From Neorhizobium galegae (GTDB lineage: Bacteria > Pseudomonadota > Alphaproteobacteria > Rhizobiales > Rhizobiaceae), in the NCBI RefSeq assembly GCF_017877055.1, contig NZ_JAGIPG010000002.1:1364001-1428000 (forward strand): a stretch of DNA of 64,000 bases. Direction: 5' to 3'. Under the pieces are notes generated by a model that was not told where the DNA came from, did no database searches, and saw nothing but the letters and a program-made list of their open reading frames with translations. Of this stretch, positions 46,845 through 56,439 are shown piece by piece. Numbering within the stretch: position 1 is the stretch's first letter; each line of letters starts with the position of its first letter. Both the position numbers and the translations under genes were made by a program.

Positions 46845-47723
46845 TCAAGACTCCGAATCGAGGTCGTTGTCGACGGTTTCGCCGGTCAGCCAGAAGGCAC
46901 GCTGCGAGGCGAACCGGTCCTGTGCCAGGATGGTTTTCAACGTCGGCAGGACAGCGTGCAACTCGTCCTTCAGCGTGAACGGCGGGTTGACGATGATGAG
47001 GCCGGAGCCGGAGAGCCCGGTCGTCTCGCGGTCGCTTTGAACGGTGAGTTCGGCGCACAGCATCTTCGGGATTTCCAGTGCCTTCAACTCGTCATGGAAG
47101 GCCTTGAGCGGTGCGCCCTTCTTGATCGGATACCAGAGGCAATAGGTGCCGCCTTGGAATCGACGCCAGCCGGTCGACAGGCCTTTGACCAGCCGCTTGT
47201 ATTCGCCCTCTTCCTCGAAAGGCGGATCGACGAGTACGATGCCGCGCTTTTCCTTCGGCGGTAGATGCGCGCCGAGCGCCAGCCAGCCGTCGAGTTCGGT
47301 GGCACGCACCTGGAAATCGCCTTCGAACAGATTGTGCAGGCGGTTGAAATCGTCCGGATGCAGTTCCATCGCCGACAACCGGTCCTGCGGGCGGAACAGC
47401 ATGCGGGCAAGCTTCGGCGAGCCGGGATAGAGTTTCAGCGGGCCGGTGGGGTTCAATTCCCTGACCGCCGTCAGATAGGGCTCCAGCAGATCGGCGACCT
47501 TTGCCGGCAGTTCCGCTTCCATCAGCCGGCCGATGCCGTCTCGCCATTCGCCGGTCTTCTGCGCCTCGTCCGAAGACAGATCGTAGAGCCCGATGCCGGC
47601 ATGGGTATCCAGCAGGCGAAAAGCCTTGTCCTTGTTCTGCGCATAGCGGATCAGCCGCGCCAAAACCGCGTGTTTGAGGACATCGGCAAAATTGCCCGCG
47701 TGATAGATGTGCCGGTAGTTCAT
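46845..47723 (-). CDS. rlmJ: 23S rRNA (adenine(2030)-N6)-methyltransferase RlmJ
   Basis: A 292-residue RlmJ-family methyltransferase. It starts MNYRHIYHAGNFADVLKHAVL, the family signature. It has a SAM-binding segment (FRLLDTHAGIGLYDL) and the catalytic motif VDPPFEEEGEY (DPPF). It modifies A2030 of 23S rRNA in E. coli. It is divergent from the molybdopterin oxidoreductase gene, with an 83-base gap. Confidence 0.93.
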   Translation of the reverse strand: MNYRHIYHAGNFADVLKHAVLARLIRYAQNKDKAFRLLDTHAGIGLYDLSSDEAQKTGEWRDGIGRLMEAELPAKVADLLEPYLTAVRELNPTGPLKLYPGSPKLARMLFRPQDRLSAMELHPDDFNRLHNLFEGDFQVRATELDGWLALGAHLPPKEKRGIVLVDPPFEEEGEYKRLVKGLSTGWRRFQGGTYCLWYPIKKGAPLKAFHDELKALEIPKMLCAELTVQSDRETTGLSGSGLIIVNPPFTLKDELHAVLPTLKTILAQDRFASQRAFWLTGETVDNDLDSES

Positions 47724-47806
47724 CGTTGCTGGTGTCTCGCTTGAATTAAATTGATGCGCTGCAAATCACGCTTTTTGCGGACGTCAGCTTGCAATATAGA
47801 AAAGCC

Positions 47807-49960
47807 ATGAACGTTGCGACCCCGATCACCGCGAAAACCCCAATCGCCCCAGAAAAGTCCGGCCACAATTCCGTCGGACACACCGTCTGTCCGCACGACT
47901 GTCCCTCGGCCTGTGCGCTGGACATAGATCTCACCGCCGACGGCAGGATCGGCCGGGTGCGCGGGGCTGCGGACAATACCTACACGGCCGGCGTCATCTG
48001 CGCCAAGGTCGCCCGCTATACCGAACGGCTCTACCATCCCGGCCGGCTGATGTTTCCAAAGCGCCGCGCAGGCGCCAAGGGCGAGGGGAACTGGCAGGAG
48101 ATTTCCTGGGAGGCCGCGCTCGACGAGATCGCCGATGCCTTCGTCAAGGCCGAGGCGAGGCATGGTTCGGAGGCGGTCTGGCCCTATTTCTATGCCGGCA
48201 CGATGGGCCAGGTGCAGCGCGATTCGATCGAGCGCCTGCGGCACGCGAAAAAATACTCCGGCTTCTTCGGTACGATCTGCACCAACATGGCCTGGACCGG
48301 TTATGTGATGGGTACCGGTGCCCTGCGCGGTCCCGACCCGCGCGAGATGGCGAAGTCCGATTGCGTCGTCATCTGGGGCACGAATGCCGTCTCCACCCAG
48401 GTCAACGTGATGACCCATGCGGTGAAGGCCCGCAAGGAACGCGGCGCAAAAATCGTCGTCATTGACATCTACGACAACCCGACGATGAAACAGGCCGACA
48501 TGGCGCTGACCGTGCGCCCCGGCACGGATGCCGCGCTTGCCTGCGCCGTCATGCATATCGCCTTCCGAGATGGTTACGCCGATCGCGCCTACATGGCGAA
48601 ATATGCTGATGATCCACTCGGCCTCGAAGAACATCTGAGGACGAAGACGCCGGAATGGGCCTCCGCCATTACCGGGCTATCCATTGAGGAAATCGAGGCT
48701 TTCGCACGCCTCGTCGGTGCGACGAAAAGGACGTTCTTCCGGCTGGGCTACGGCTTCGCCCGTCAGCGCAACGGCACGGTCGCCATGCACGCGGCGCTGT
48801 CGATCGCCACCGTACTCGGCTCCTGGCAATACGAGGGCGGCGGCGCCTTCCACAACAATGGCGAGATTTTCCGGCTCAACAAGTCTGAACTGATGGGCAC
48901 GGCCTACGCCGATCCGGATATCCGCCAGCTCGACCAGTCGCAGATTGGCCGGGTGCTGACCGGCGATGCGGAAGCGCTGCGGGGCCGCGGGCCGGTGACG
49001 GCGCTGTTGATCCAGAACACCAACCCGATGAACGTGGCGCCGGAACAGCGCCTCGTCCGCCAGGGTTTTTTGCGCGACGACCTGTTCGTCGCGGTGCACG
49101 AGCAGTTCATGACCGACACGGCCGAGGTCGCCGATATCGTCCTGCCGGCCACCATGTTCGTCGAGCATGACGACCTCTACCGCGCCGGCGGCCAGCAGCA
49201 TATCCTGCTCGGCCCGAAGCTCGTCGAGCCGCCGTCAACGGTGCGCACCAATCTCTTCGTCATCGAGGAACTGGCCAAACGCCTCGGCGTGGCTCATTTC
49301 CCCGGCTTCGGCCTCGACGAACGCCAGCATATAGACCGCATCCTGAAGGCCAGCCACTGGGGCGCCTACGAGGATCTGGCGCGTGACAAATGGATCGACG
49401 CGCAGCCGGATTTCGAAACCGCGCATTACATAAAGGGCTTCGGATACCCGGACGGAAAGTTCCGCTTCAGGCCGGACTGGGCGAACGGCCCATCACCGGA
49501 CAAGCCGCCGAAAAATGTCGGGCCGCTGGGACCGATCGCCGAACTGCCGGTATTCCCGGACCAAGTCGACGTCATCGAAGTGGCGGACGAAGCACACCCG
49601 TTCCGGCTGGCGACCTCGCCGGCCCGCAGCTTCCTCAATTCGTCCTTCACCGAGACGAAAAGCTCCTACGAGCGGGAAGGGAGGCCGGAGGTGATGATCG
49701 AGCCGACCGATGCCCAACGCCTCGGCATCGTTGACGGCGATATCGTCCGGCTTGGCAATGCGCGTGGCGAAATCCGCCTGCATGCGAGGCTGGTGGCCGG
49801 CGCAAGGCCGGGCGTGCTGATCGCCGAGGGGCTGTGGCCGAACCACAAGCATCTCGACGGCGAGGGCATCAACGTGCTGACAGGCGCCGACGCCGTGGCG
49901 CCCTATGGCGGCGCCGCCTTCCACGACAACAAGGTATGGCTTCGCAAGGAATTCGCATGA
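47807..49960 (+). CDS. Cytoplasmic molybdopterin oxidoreductase family protein
   Basis: A 717-residue Mo-bisPGD family enzyme. The N-terminus binds a 4Fe-4S cluster (VCPHDCPSACAL plus the distant Cys in GVICAKV). The Mo/cofactor domains carry FFGTICTNMAWTGY and VVIWGTNAVSTQVN, and the C-terminal dinucleotide-binding domain has RLGNARGEIRLHARLV. There is no twin-arginine signal, so it is cytoplasmic. No small or membrane subunit gene is adjacent. Start ATG at 47807; the TTG at 47789 is less likely. Its stop overlaps nudK. The substrate cannot be told. Confidence 0.88.
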   Translation: MNVATPITAKTPIAPEKSGHNSVGHTVCPHDCPSACALDIDLTADGRIGRVRGAADNTYTAGVICAKVARYTERLYHPGRLMFPKRRAGAKGEGNWQEISWEAALDEIADAFVKAEARHGSEAVWPYFYAGTMGQVQRDSIERLRHAKKYSGFFGTICTNMAWTGYVMGTGALRGPDPREMAKSDCVVIWGTNAVSTQVNVMTHAVKARKERGAKIVVIDIYDNPTMKQADMALTVRPGTDAALACAVMHIAFRDGYADRAYMAKYADDPLGLEEHLRTKTPEWASAITGLSIEEIEAFARLVGATKRTFFRLGYGFARQRNGTVAMHAALSIATVLGSWQYEGGGAFHNNGEIFRLNKSELMGTAYADPDIRQLDQSQIGRVLTGDAEALRGRGPVTALLIQNTNPMNVAPEQRLVRQGFLRDDLFVAVHEQFMTDTAEVADIVLPATMFVEHDDLYRAGGQQHILLGPKLVEPPSTVRTNLFVIEELAKRLGVAHFPGFGLDERQHIDRILKASHWGAYEDLARDKWIDAQPDFETAHYIKGFGYPDGKFRFRPDWANGPSPDKPPKNVGPLGPIAELPVFPDQVDVIEVADEAHPFRLATSPARSFLNSSFTETKSSYEREGRPEVMIEPTDAQRLGIVDGDIVRLGNARGEIRLHARLVAGARPGVLIAEGLWPNHKHLDGEGINVLTGADAVAPYGGAAFHDNKVWLRKEFA

Positions 49961-50550
49961 CCGGGCAGAATGATCGGGTGAAGATCGCCAGCGAAAAGAC
50001 GCTGTCGGACGGTTGGACGCGGCTTTCGAACTACGAGATCGATTACACCGATCGCGGCGGCGAGACGCATCGCCTGCACCGGGAAATCTACCATAAGTCC
50101 GAGGCTGCCTGCATCCTTCTCCACGATGCCAGGCGCGACACGGTCGTGCTGGTGAAGCAGTTTCGACTGCCCGCCTATCTCTCCGGGAAGCCGGCCTGGA
50201 TGATTGAGGTACCCGCCGGTTTGCTTGACGAGGATCATCCCGAGGATGCGATCCGAAGGGAAGCAATGGAGGAAACCGGTTACCGTTTGCGGGATGTGCG
50301 GTCTCTCTTCAAGGCATTCATGTCCCCGGGGGCGATCACCGAGCTTGTGCATTTCTTCTATGCTCCGATCGACCTCGCCGACCGGGTTAACGGCGGCGGC
50401 GGCTTGGTCGAGGAGCACGAGGATATCGAGGTCCTGGAATTGCCGCTCGACGAGGCGGTGGCGATGATCGGTTCCGGCGACATTATCGACGCCAAGACGA
50501 TCATGATGCTGCAATGGGCGGCGATCAATCGGGCATCGCTCGCAACCTGA
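49957..50550 (+). CDS. nudK: NUDIX hydrolase, NudK-like (GDP-mannose pyrophosphatase)
   Basis: A 197-residue NUDIX enzyme that resembles E. coli NudK over its length: AGLLDEDHPEDAIRREAMEETGY (Nudix box, one residue shorter than the consensus in the same way as NudK), MSPGAITELVHFFYAP, GGGLVEEHEDIEVLELP. NudK cleaves GDP-mannose and related sugars. The ATG overlaps the stop of the oxidoreductase (ATGA), so the two are translationally coupled, an unusual pairing. Confidence 0.8.
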   Translation: MTGQNDRVKIASEKTLSDGWTRLSNYEIDYTDRGGETHRLHREIYHKSEAACILLHDARRDTVVLVKQFRLPAYLSGKPAWMIEVPAGLLDEDHPEDAIRREAMEETGYRLRDVRSLFKAFMSPGAITELVHFFYAPIDLADRVNGGGGLVEEHEDIEVLELPLDEAVAMIGSGDIIDAKTIMMLQWAAINRASLAT

Positions 50551-50628
50551 AAGCGGAAACGTCAAAATTATCTGCTCGCCTGTTGTTTCAGCCGCCGTTT
50601 GATTGTGACTTGACCTGGTGCTGCGCCG

Positions 50629-50646
50629 ATTTCACATGATTGTCAC
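50629..50646 (+). promoter_or_regulatory. Pho box upstream of phnM
   Basis: ATTTCAC (50629-50635), ATGA, then TTGTCAC (50640-50646) form two 7-bp direct repeats at 11-bp spacing, close to the PhoB consensus CTGTCAT-N4-CTGTCAT. The site lies 58 bases before the phnM start in a 153-base gap, the usual place for PhoB activation. A CTAAGC about nine bases downstream could serve as a weak -10 box. Confidence 0.65.
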
Positions 50647-50703
50647 GAATGGCGGCTAAGCGCTGCCTCTTGATAATCATCCTTATATGGTCAGGAGAAA
50701 GCC

Positions 50704-51873
50704 ATGTGGCTCGGCAATTTCACCCTCGTTCTGCCGAACGAGGTGGTGAACTCAGGTTCTGTGCGGATTGAAGATGGCATGATCGCCGAAATCCGCGCCG
50801 AACAGGTCGCAGGCGCCGTGATCGACGGTGGCGGGCGGCTGCTGATGCCGGGCTTCGTCGATCTGCATGGCGACATGATCGAGCGGGAGATCGCGCCGCG
50901 GCCGAACGCCCAGATGCCGATCGATTTCGGCATCCACGAACTCGACAAGAAGCTGGCCGCGGCCGGCGTCACCACGGCCTATGCCGCCGTTTCCTTCGCC
51001 ACCGAGAGCGTCTATGGCCATGTCCGCTCGCTGGAGACGACCTCGGCGATCATCGAAGGCATCAACCGCCTGCGCGACAACCTGCTGATCGATCACCGCG
51101 TCCATGCCCGCTACGAGATCACCAATATCGGCGCTGCCCCGACACTCGAACGGCTGCTGAGGACCGACGAGATCGACATGGTCTCCTTGACCGACCACAC
51201 GCCGGGCCAGGGCCAGTACAACAACATCGCCGCCTATGTCGCCAGCATTTCCGAACGCAGGGCGATTTCGGAGGAAATGGCCGCAGAGATCGTCCAGAAG
51301 CGCATCGCCATGCGCGACAACCCGCAGATCGAGGTGAAGCTGAAGGAAATCGTTTCGCTCTCCTTGCAACACGGCCTGTCGCTCGCCTCCCATGACGACG
51401 ACAGCGTCGAAAAGGTCGCTGAAATGTTCGATCTCGGCGTCACCATCAGCGAATTCCCGGTGACGCTGCCGGCCGCCGAAGAAGCCCGCCGTCGCGGTCT
51501 CTGGACGCTGATGGGTGCCCCGAACGCGCTGCGCGGCCAGTCCATGTCCGGCAATCTCAGCGCCCTCGACGCCGCCAGGGCCGGCCTGCTGACGGTGATT
51601 GCCGCCGATTACCACCCGGCCGCTTTTGTGCCCGGCGTCTTCAAGCTCGCGGACGTATCCGAAGGTGGCCTGCCGGCGGCCGTCGCCATGGCGACCGGCA
51701 ATGCTGCACGTTCCGCCGGACTGACCGACCGTGGAGAGATCGCCATCGGCCAGCGCGCCGACCTGGTTGCGGTGGAAAAGGGCGACGTGCACCGCATCCG
51801 CGCCACCTTCCGCGCCGGCCGCTTCGTCTACAGCGACGGCACGCTGCACCCGCTGCGGGCGCTGGCGGCGTAA
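50704..51873 (+). CDS. phnM: Alpha-D-ribose 1-methylphosphonate 5-triphosphate diphosphatase PhnM
   Basis: An amidohydrolase-fold enzyme of 389 residues that removes pyrophosphate in the C-P lyase pathway for phosphonate use. It has VDLHGDMIEREIAPRP near residue 52, SLTDHTPGQGQY, GLSLASHDDD and VIAADYHPAAF, all PhnM signatures with metal-binding His and Asp residues. AGGAG lies just before the ATG. No phnGHIJKL genes are next to it, so the rest of the pathway must lie elsewhere or be absent. A Pho box upstream suggests phosphate control. Confidence 0.92.
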   Translation: MWLGNFTLVLPNEVVNSGSVRIEDGMIAEIRAEQVAGAVIDGGGRLLMPGFVDLHGDMIEREIAPRPNAQMPIDFGIHELDKKLAAAGVTTAYAAVSFATESVYGHVRSLETTSAIIEGINRLRDNLLIDHRVHARYEITNIGAAPTLERLLRTDEIDMVSLTDHTPGQGQYNNIAAYVASISERRAISEEMAAEIVQKRIAMRDNPQIEVKLKEIVSLSLQHGLSLASHDDDSVEKVAEMFDLGVTISEFPVTLPAAEEARRRGLWTLMGAPNALRGQSMSGNLSALDAARAGLLTVIAADYHPAAFVPGVFKLADVSEGGLPAAVAMATGNAARSAGLTDRGEIAIGQRADLVAVEKGDVHRIRATFRAGRFVYSDGTLHPLRALAA

Positions 51874-51875
51874 AG

Positions 51876-52280
51876 TTAAGCCAGCAGCGGTACGCCTTCT
51901 TGTGCCGCTGCGTCGATCAACTGTCGATCGAGCGTCGCCAGCGGCAAGTCCATCTCGACTGCAAGCGCGAAATAGGCGGCGTCATAAGCGGTTAGCTTGT
52001 GACGTTCCGCAAGCTCAAGGATGACATCGTCGCCCGGCGACGGGCGTGTCCCGATGCTGAGCTGACGCAACAGGCTGATACCCTCGCGGACCGCCTCGAA
52101 ATCGATGCGCTTGCGTCTGCGCGCCATCATGAGGACGTTGCGCACCTCATGCCAGAGAATATCCGGAGCGATGGCGTTCGCGGTTTGCAGCTTCTCGAAG
52201 GCCGCCGAGACGACCGGCGAATTTTCATCAGGCAGAACCCAGCCGCATACGACCGACGCATCGACGACAAAATCAGCCAT
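51876..52280 (-). CDS. vapC: VapC-like PIN-domain toxin
   Basis: A 134-residue PIN-domain protein, probably a toxin RNase. Acidic metal ligands are in VVDASVVCGWV (Asp near residue 6), a central Glu in WHEVRNVL, and YDAAYFALA then TLDRQL near the end. The ATG overlaps the stop codon of the antitoxin gene (TGATG), the typical type II arrangement. It ends 2 bases from the convergent phnM gene. Confidence 0.88.
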   Translation of the reverse strand: MADFVVDASVVCGWVLPDENSPVVSAAFEKLQTANAIAPDILWHEVRNVLMMARRRKRIDFEAVREGISLLRQLSIGTRPSPGDDVILELAERHKLTAYDAAYFALAVEMDLPLATLDRQLIDAAAQEGVPLLA

Positions 52281-52519
52281 CAGCGTCTGCCGATTGCCTT
52301 CCATTCAGCGATTTCTTCCTGGGTGATCTTCGGCATCCTTGCCCGAAAGGCGAGGATTTCCTCCATCGCCTTTTTGCGCCGCTCGGCATCGCCGTCAGTG
52401 ACCGGGGCAATTCTTGCCACCGGAACGTCGCCGCGCGCAAGGATGATCTCTTCGCCGGCTTCCACCTTTGCCAGCAGTTCTGCAAGATTGGCGTCGCTGA
52501 TATTCACCGTGATCGTCAT
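52280..52519 (-). CDS. Phd/YefM-type antitoxin
   Basis: A 79-residue antitoxin. The N-terminal DNA-binding fold has TITVNISDANLAELLAKVEAG, then EEIILARGDVPVARIAPV, characteristic of the prevent-host-death family. The C-terminal part (about 45-79) is charged and helical and should wrap the toxin. Start ATG at 52519; an upstream in-frame ATG at 52546 adds nine residues. First gene of the toxin-antitoxin operon, which probably represses itself. Confidence 0.87.
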   Translation of the reverse strand: MTITVNISDANLAELLAKVEAGEEIILARGDVPVARIAPVTDGDAERRKKAMEEILAFRARMPKITQEEIAEWKAIGRR

Positions 52520-52574
52520 GTCCGGGCTCCCGTAGACTGGCGGCAATGATGACCGCAGTTGCGGTTGCGGTCAA

Positions 52575-53255
52575 TTACGGCAGCTCGGGTGAGATCAGCC
52601 TTGCCGCGTCATCCGCCGGAGGGCCCTCGAAGACCGCTTTCCCACTCTCCATCCTTACCCGACCTTCCGCCAGAAGCTTCAGCGCCAGTGGGTAGAGCCT
52701 GTGCTCGACGGTCAGAACGCGGCCGGCCAGGGTCTCGGGGGTGTCGTCTGCCAGCACCGGGACGGCGCCTTGGGCGACGATCGGGCCTTCGTCCATGCCT
52801 TCGGTGACGAAATGCACGGTGCAGCCGGCGATCTTCACGCCGGCTTCGATGGCGCGTTCATGGGTGTGGAGGCCAGGGAAGAGCGGCAGTAGGGCAGGGT
52901 GGATGTTGAGGATGCGGCCTTCGTAACGGCTGATGAATTCGGCGGAGAAAAGCCGCATGTAGCCGGCGAGGCAGAGAATGTCCGGCTGGACCTCGTCGAG
53001 GGCTGCGAGGATCGCCGCCTCGTGTTCGGCCTTGCCGGGAAAACCCTTGCGTTCGAAGACGAAGGTTTTGATGCCGCGCGCCTGCGCCTTCTCGATGCCG
53101 CCCGCCGAGGGCTTGTCGGAGAAGACCGCGACGATTTCCGCCGGGAAATCCGGTGCGACGCAGGCATCGGCGAGCGCCAGCATGTTGGAGCCTCCGCCGG
53201 AAATGAATACGGCGACGCGCTTTCGGCGCGCCGTTTCGGCCGTAGGCGTGCTCAT
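52575..53255 (-). CDS. purN: Phosphoribosylglycinamide formyltransferase PurN
   Basis: The third step of purine synthesis, formyl transfer from 10-formyl-THF to GAR. The 226-residue protein has [12 protein letters not shown] at about 13-24 for phosphate binding, [32 protein letters not shown] and the catalytic Asp in [10 protein letters not shown]. The ATG overlaps the purM stop by 4 bases. Cytoplasmic. Confidence 0.96.
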   Translation of the reverse strand: MSTPTAETARRKRVAVFISGGGSNMLALADACVAPDFPAEIVAVFSDKPSAGGIEKAQARGIKTFVFERKGFPGKAEHEAAILAALDEVQPDILCLAGYMRLFSAEFISRYEGRILNIHPALLPLFPGLHTHERAIEAGVKIAGCTVHFVTEGMDEGPIVAQGAVPVLADDTPETLAGRVLTVEHRLYPLALKLLAEGRVRMESGKAVFEGPPADDAARLISPELP

Positions 53256-54325
53256 AGGCCGAGCGTGCCCTGGTAGATCACGCCGGCAGCGCCTTCGGAA
53301 CGTTCGACCATGCGGCCGAGCGGCACGACGATCTCGCCTTCATTGGTCAGGATATTGGCGACGGCCTGGGCGTTTTCCGGCGCGACCACGACGATCATGC
53401 CTATGCCGCAGTTGAAAGTGCGGAGCATTTCCTTCGCCTCGACACCGCCGGTTTTGGCGAGCCACGAGAAGACGGGCGGCACGGGAATGCCGTCGAGATC
53501 AACTTCTGCCGCGAGGTGCTTCGGCAGCACGCGCGGAATATTCTCCGGGAAACCGCCGCCGGTGATGTGGGCGAGCGCCTTGAGGGCGCCGGTCTCGCGG
53601 ATCGCCTTCAGCAGCGGCTTCACGTAGATGCGGGTCGGCGTCAGGAGTGCCTCACCCAGAGTCATGCCCTCGCGGAAGGGGGCGGGCGCATCCCATTCGA
53701 GGCCCGAGAGTGTCACGATCTTGCGAACCAGCGAAAAGCCGTTCGAATGGACGCCGGAGGAGGTGAGGCCGAGGATGACGTCGCCGGCAGCGATATCGCC
53801 GACCGGCAGCAGCTGGCCGCGTTCGGCGGCACCGACTGCAAAGCCCGCCAGGTCGTAGTCGCCGTCGGAATACATGCCGGGCATTTCGGCGGTCTCGCCG
53901 CCGATCAGCGCGCAGCCCGCCTCGCGGCAGCCGGCAGCAATGCCTGAAACGATCGCCGCACCCTGGTCCGGGTCGAGCTTGCCGGTCGCGAAATAGTCGA
54001 GGAAGAGCAGCGGTTCGGCGCCCTGGACGACCAGATCGTTGACGCACATGGCGACGAGATCGATGCCGACCGTGTCGTGGAAATTGGCGTCGATAGCGAT
54101 CTTCAGCTTGGTGCCGACGCCGTCATTGGCGGCAACCAGGATGGGATCGGTGAAGCCTGCGGCCTTGAGATCGAAGAGCCCGCCGAAACCGCCGATTTCG
54201 CCGTCTGCGCCGGGGCGGCGGGTGGAGCGCACCGCCGGCTTGATCTTCTCGACCATGAGGTTGCCCGCGTCGATATCGACGCCGGCATCGCTATAGGTGA
54301 GACCGTTCTTGCCCGCCTCGCTCAT
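53252..54325 (-). CDS. purM: Phosphoribosylformylglycinamidine cyclo-ligase PurM
   Basis: AIR synthetase, the fifth step of purine synthesis. The 357-residue protein starts [14 protein letters not shown] and has [49 protein letters not shown] and [13 protein letters not shown]. First gene of purM-purN, divergent from the permease gene with a gap of about 180 bases. Confidence 0.97.
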   Translation of the reverse strand: MSEAGKNGLTYSDAGVDIDAGNLMVEKIKPAVRSTRRPGADGEIGGFGGLFDLKAAGFTDPILVAANDGVGTKLKIAIDANFHDTVGIDLVAMCVNDLVVQGAEPLLFLDYFATGKLDPDQGAAIVSGIAAGCREAGCALIGGETAEMPGMYSDGDYDLAGFAVGAAERGQLLPVGDIAAGDVILGLTSSGVHSNGFSLVRKIVTLSGLEWDAPAPFREGMTLGEALLTPTRIYVKPLLKAIRETGALKALAHITGGGFPENIPRVLPKHLAAEVDLDGIPVPPVFSWLAKTGGVEAKEMLRTFNCGIGMIVVVAPENAQAVANILTNEGEIVVPLGRMVERSEGAAGVIYQGTLGL

Positions 54326-54504
54326 CGTTCATCTCCAATGATCGTTGTAGCGGCCCGCAATTGCACGACATGGCGCCGGATGCAAGCGTTGGACGCGGTT
54401 TTGAAGGCTTTTCACAGGTCTTGCTGCACCGCTTCCAAACCCTTGACCTGGGTCAAGGGCTTCCCTATCCCTTTTTTCGCCCGGGCAATTCAGAGGAAGC
54501 GGCG

Positions 54505-55701
54505 ATGGCATATCATATCAGCGGCGCGAGCCTGAAGCGCTACGTCTTCTTCTGGGTCGGCGTTCTCATCGTCTTCATCGTCTTCCTGTGGTTCTTCCGC
54601 TCGATCCTTCTCCCCTTCGTGGCGGGCATGGCACTCGCCTATTTTCTCGATCCGGTGGCCGACTGGCTGGAACGACGGGGCTTGAGCCGTCTGATGGCGA
54701 CGGTGGTGATCCTCGTCTGTTTCGTGCTGGTTTTCGCGCTCTCGCTGATGCTGGTGATCCCGATCATCATCAACCAGTTCACCGAGTTCGCCGCCGCGTT
54801 GCCGGGCTATATTTCCCAGCTGCAGCAGATCATATCGAGCCCGGAAAGCTCGTTCCTGCCGCATTGGATCAGCGCCCAGATCGAGACGGTCAAGCAGAAC
54901 TTTTCCGAAGTGCTGAGCCAGGGCGCCGGTTTCGTCGGTTCGCTGCTGACCCAGATCTGGAATTCCGGCAAGGCGATCATCGACGTCGTGTCGCTGCTGA
55001 TCGTCACGCCCGTCGTCGCCTTCTATATCCTGCTCGACTGGGACCGCATGGTTGCCAAGGTGGACAGCTGGGTGCCGCGCGACCAGGTGGCGACGGTGCG
55101 CGAGATCGCCCGGGAAATGGATGAATCGGTCGCCGGTTTCATTCGCGGCCAGGGCTCGCTCTGCCTCATTCTCGGCATCTTCTATGCAGTCGGCCTGTCG
55201 GTGGTCGGGCTCAATTTCGGGCTTCTGATCGGCTTCGTCGCCGGCATGATCAGCTTCATCCCCTATATCGGTTCGCTGATCGGCCTGGTGCTCTCGGTCG
55301 GTGTGGCGCTGGTGCAATTCTGGCCGGATTATCCATGGATTCTCGCCGTCGCCGGCGTCTTCTTCGTCGGCCAGTTCATCGAGGGCAATATCCTGCAGCC
55401 GAAGCTGGTCGGCGAAAGCGTCGGCCTGCATCCGGTCTGGCTGATGTTCGCGCTGTTCGCCTTCGGCGCGATATTCGGCTTCGTCGGCCTGCTGATCGCC
55501 GTGCCGGCCGCCGCCGTGGTCGGCGTGCTTGTTCGTTTCGTGCTGGCGCGGTATCTTGACAGCGATATCTATTTCGGGCGAGCGGCGTCGCTTCCCTGGG
55601 AAGAGGCCGAGCGGCCGCACGTGCTGGAACACGGCGAAAATGCTGGGCAGATAACCGCCCCGAACGATCCTCACGCGAATGACTCTCAGAAGAGCATTTG
55701 A
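54505..55701 (+). CDS. AI-2E family transporter (PerM-like)
   Basis: A 398-residue inner-membrane protein of the AI-2E/PerM family with about eight helices: a helical pair at the start (YVFFWVGVLIVFIVFLWFF), a soluble middle, then VGLNFGLLIGFVAGMISFIPYIGSLIG and the C-terminal VGESVGLHPVWLMFALFAFGAIFGFVG. Members are linked to AI-2 export or ion exchange, but this one could do either or neither. An AGAGGAAG ribosome site precedes the ATG. It is upstream of hdaA by 7 bases. Confidence 0.9.
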   Translation: MAYHISGASLKRYVFFWVGVLIVFIVFLWFFRSILLPFVAGMALAYFLDPVADWLERRGLSRLMATVVILVCFVLVFALSLMLVIPIIINQFTEFAAALPGYISQLQQIISSPESSFLPHWISAQIETVKQNFSEVLSQGAGFVGSLLTQIWNSGKAIIDVVSLLIVTPVVAFYILLDWDRMVAKVDSWVPRDQVATVREIAREMDESVAGFIRGQGSLCLILGIFYAVGLSVVGLNFGLLIGFVAGMISFIPYIGSLIGLVLSVGVALVQFWPDYPWILAVAGVFFVGQFIEGNILQPKLVGESVGLHPVWLMFALFAFGAIFGFVGLLIAVPAAAVVGVLVRFVLARYLDSDIYFGRAASLPWEEAERPHVLEHGENAGQITAPNDPHANDSQKSI

Positions 55702-55708
55702 AAGACCA

Positions 55709-56428
55709 ATGACCGAGACGAGCGAGCGCGAGCGGCGCAGACAAGAACAGTTGCCGTTGCAATTCACCCATGATGCGGCGAGAACCCGGGATGACCTCCT
55801 GGTGTCCGAACGGCTGGCTGCGGCGGTGGCGATCGTCGACGAATGGCCGGCATGGCCGTCGCCGGTCGTCGTGCTGGCAGGCCCCGTGGGGTCGGGAAAA
55901 TCGCATCTGGCGCATATCTGGCGGGAAAAGGCAGGCGCCGCCGACATCCATCCCGTTGCCGGCTCGAATGCCGAAGCCCTTGCCGCCGCAGGACCGGTCC
56001 TGTTCGAGGATGCCGAACGCCGCGGTTTTGACGAAACCGAACTTTTCCACGTCATCAACAGCGTGCGCGAGAATGGTCATAGCCTTTTGATGACTTCGCG
56101 CCTCTGGCCGGTCTCCTGGGGTGTCAGCCTGCCGGACCTCAAATCCCGGCTGAAGGCAGCCACCGTCGTGGAAATCGGCGAGCCGGACGAGGACCTGCTG
56201 GCGCAGGTGATCGTCAAGCTGTTCGCCGACCGCCAGCTTTATATCGACGACAAGCTGGTCGGCTACATCGTCAACCGGATGGAGCGGTCGCTCGGCGCGG
56301 CGCAGACGATCGTCGAGCGGCTGGACCGCCTGGCGCTGGCGCGGGGGACACGGATCACCCGCCCCTTGGCGGCCGAAGTGCTGAATGATTTTGGGAATTC
56401 CGGAACCGGCGCCGGCTCTGACGATTGA
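55709..56428 (+). CDS. hdaA: DnaA-related regulator HdaA
   Basis: A 239-residue Hda-type AAA+ protein that, with the sliding clamp, promotes ATP hydrolysis on DnaA and prevents over-initiation. The clamp-binding motif QLPLQF is at 14-19, Walker A GPVGSGKS at 58-65, and a Walker-B-like LFEDAER follows. The DNA-binding domain of DnaA is absent, as expected. It starts 7 bases after the permease gene and ends 68 bases before ppk. In Caulobacter this protein is essential for replication control. Confidence 0.92.
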   Translation: MTETSERERRRQEQLPLQFTHDAARTRDDLLVSERLAAAVAIVDEWPAWPSPVVVLAGPVGSGKSHLAHIWREKAGAADIHPVAGSNAEALAAAGPVLFEDAERRGFDETELFHVINSVRENGHSLLMTSRLWPVSWGVSLPDLKSRLKAATVVEIGEPDEDLLAQVIVKLFADRQLYIDDKLVGYIVNRMERSLGAAQTIVERLDRLALARGTRITRPLAAEVLNDFGNSGTGAGSDD

Positions 56429-56439
56429 CTGTGACAGTT

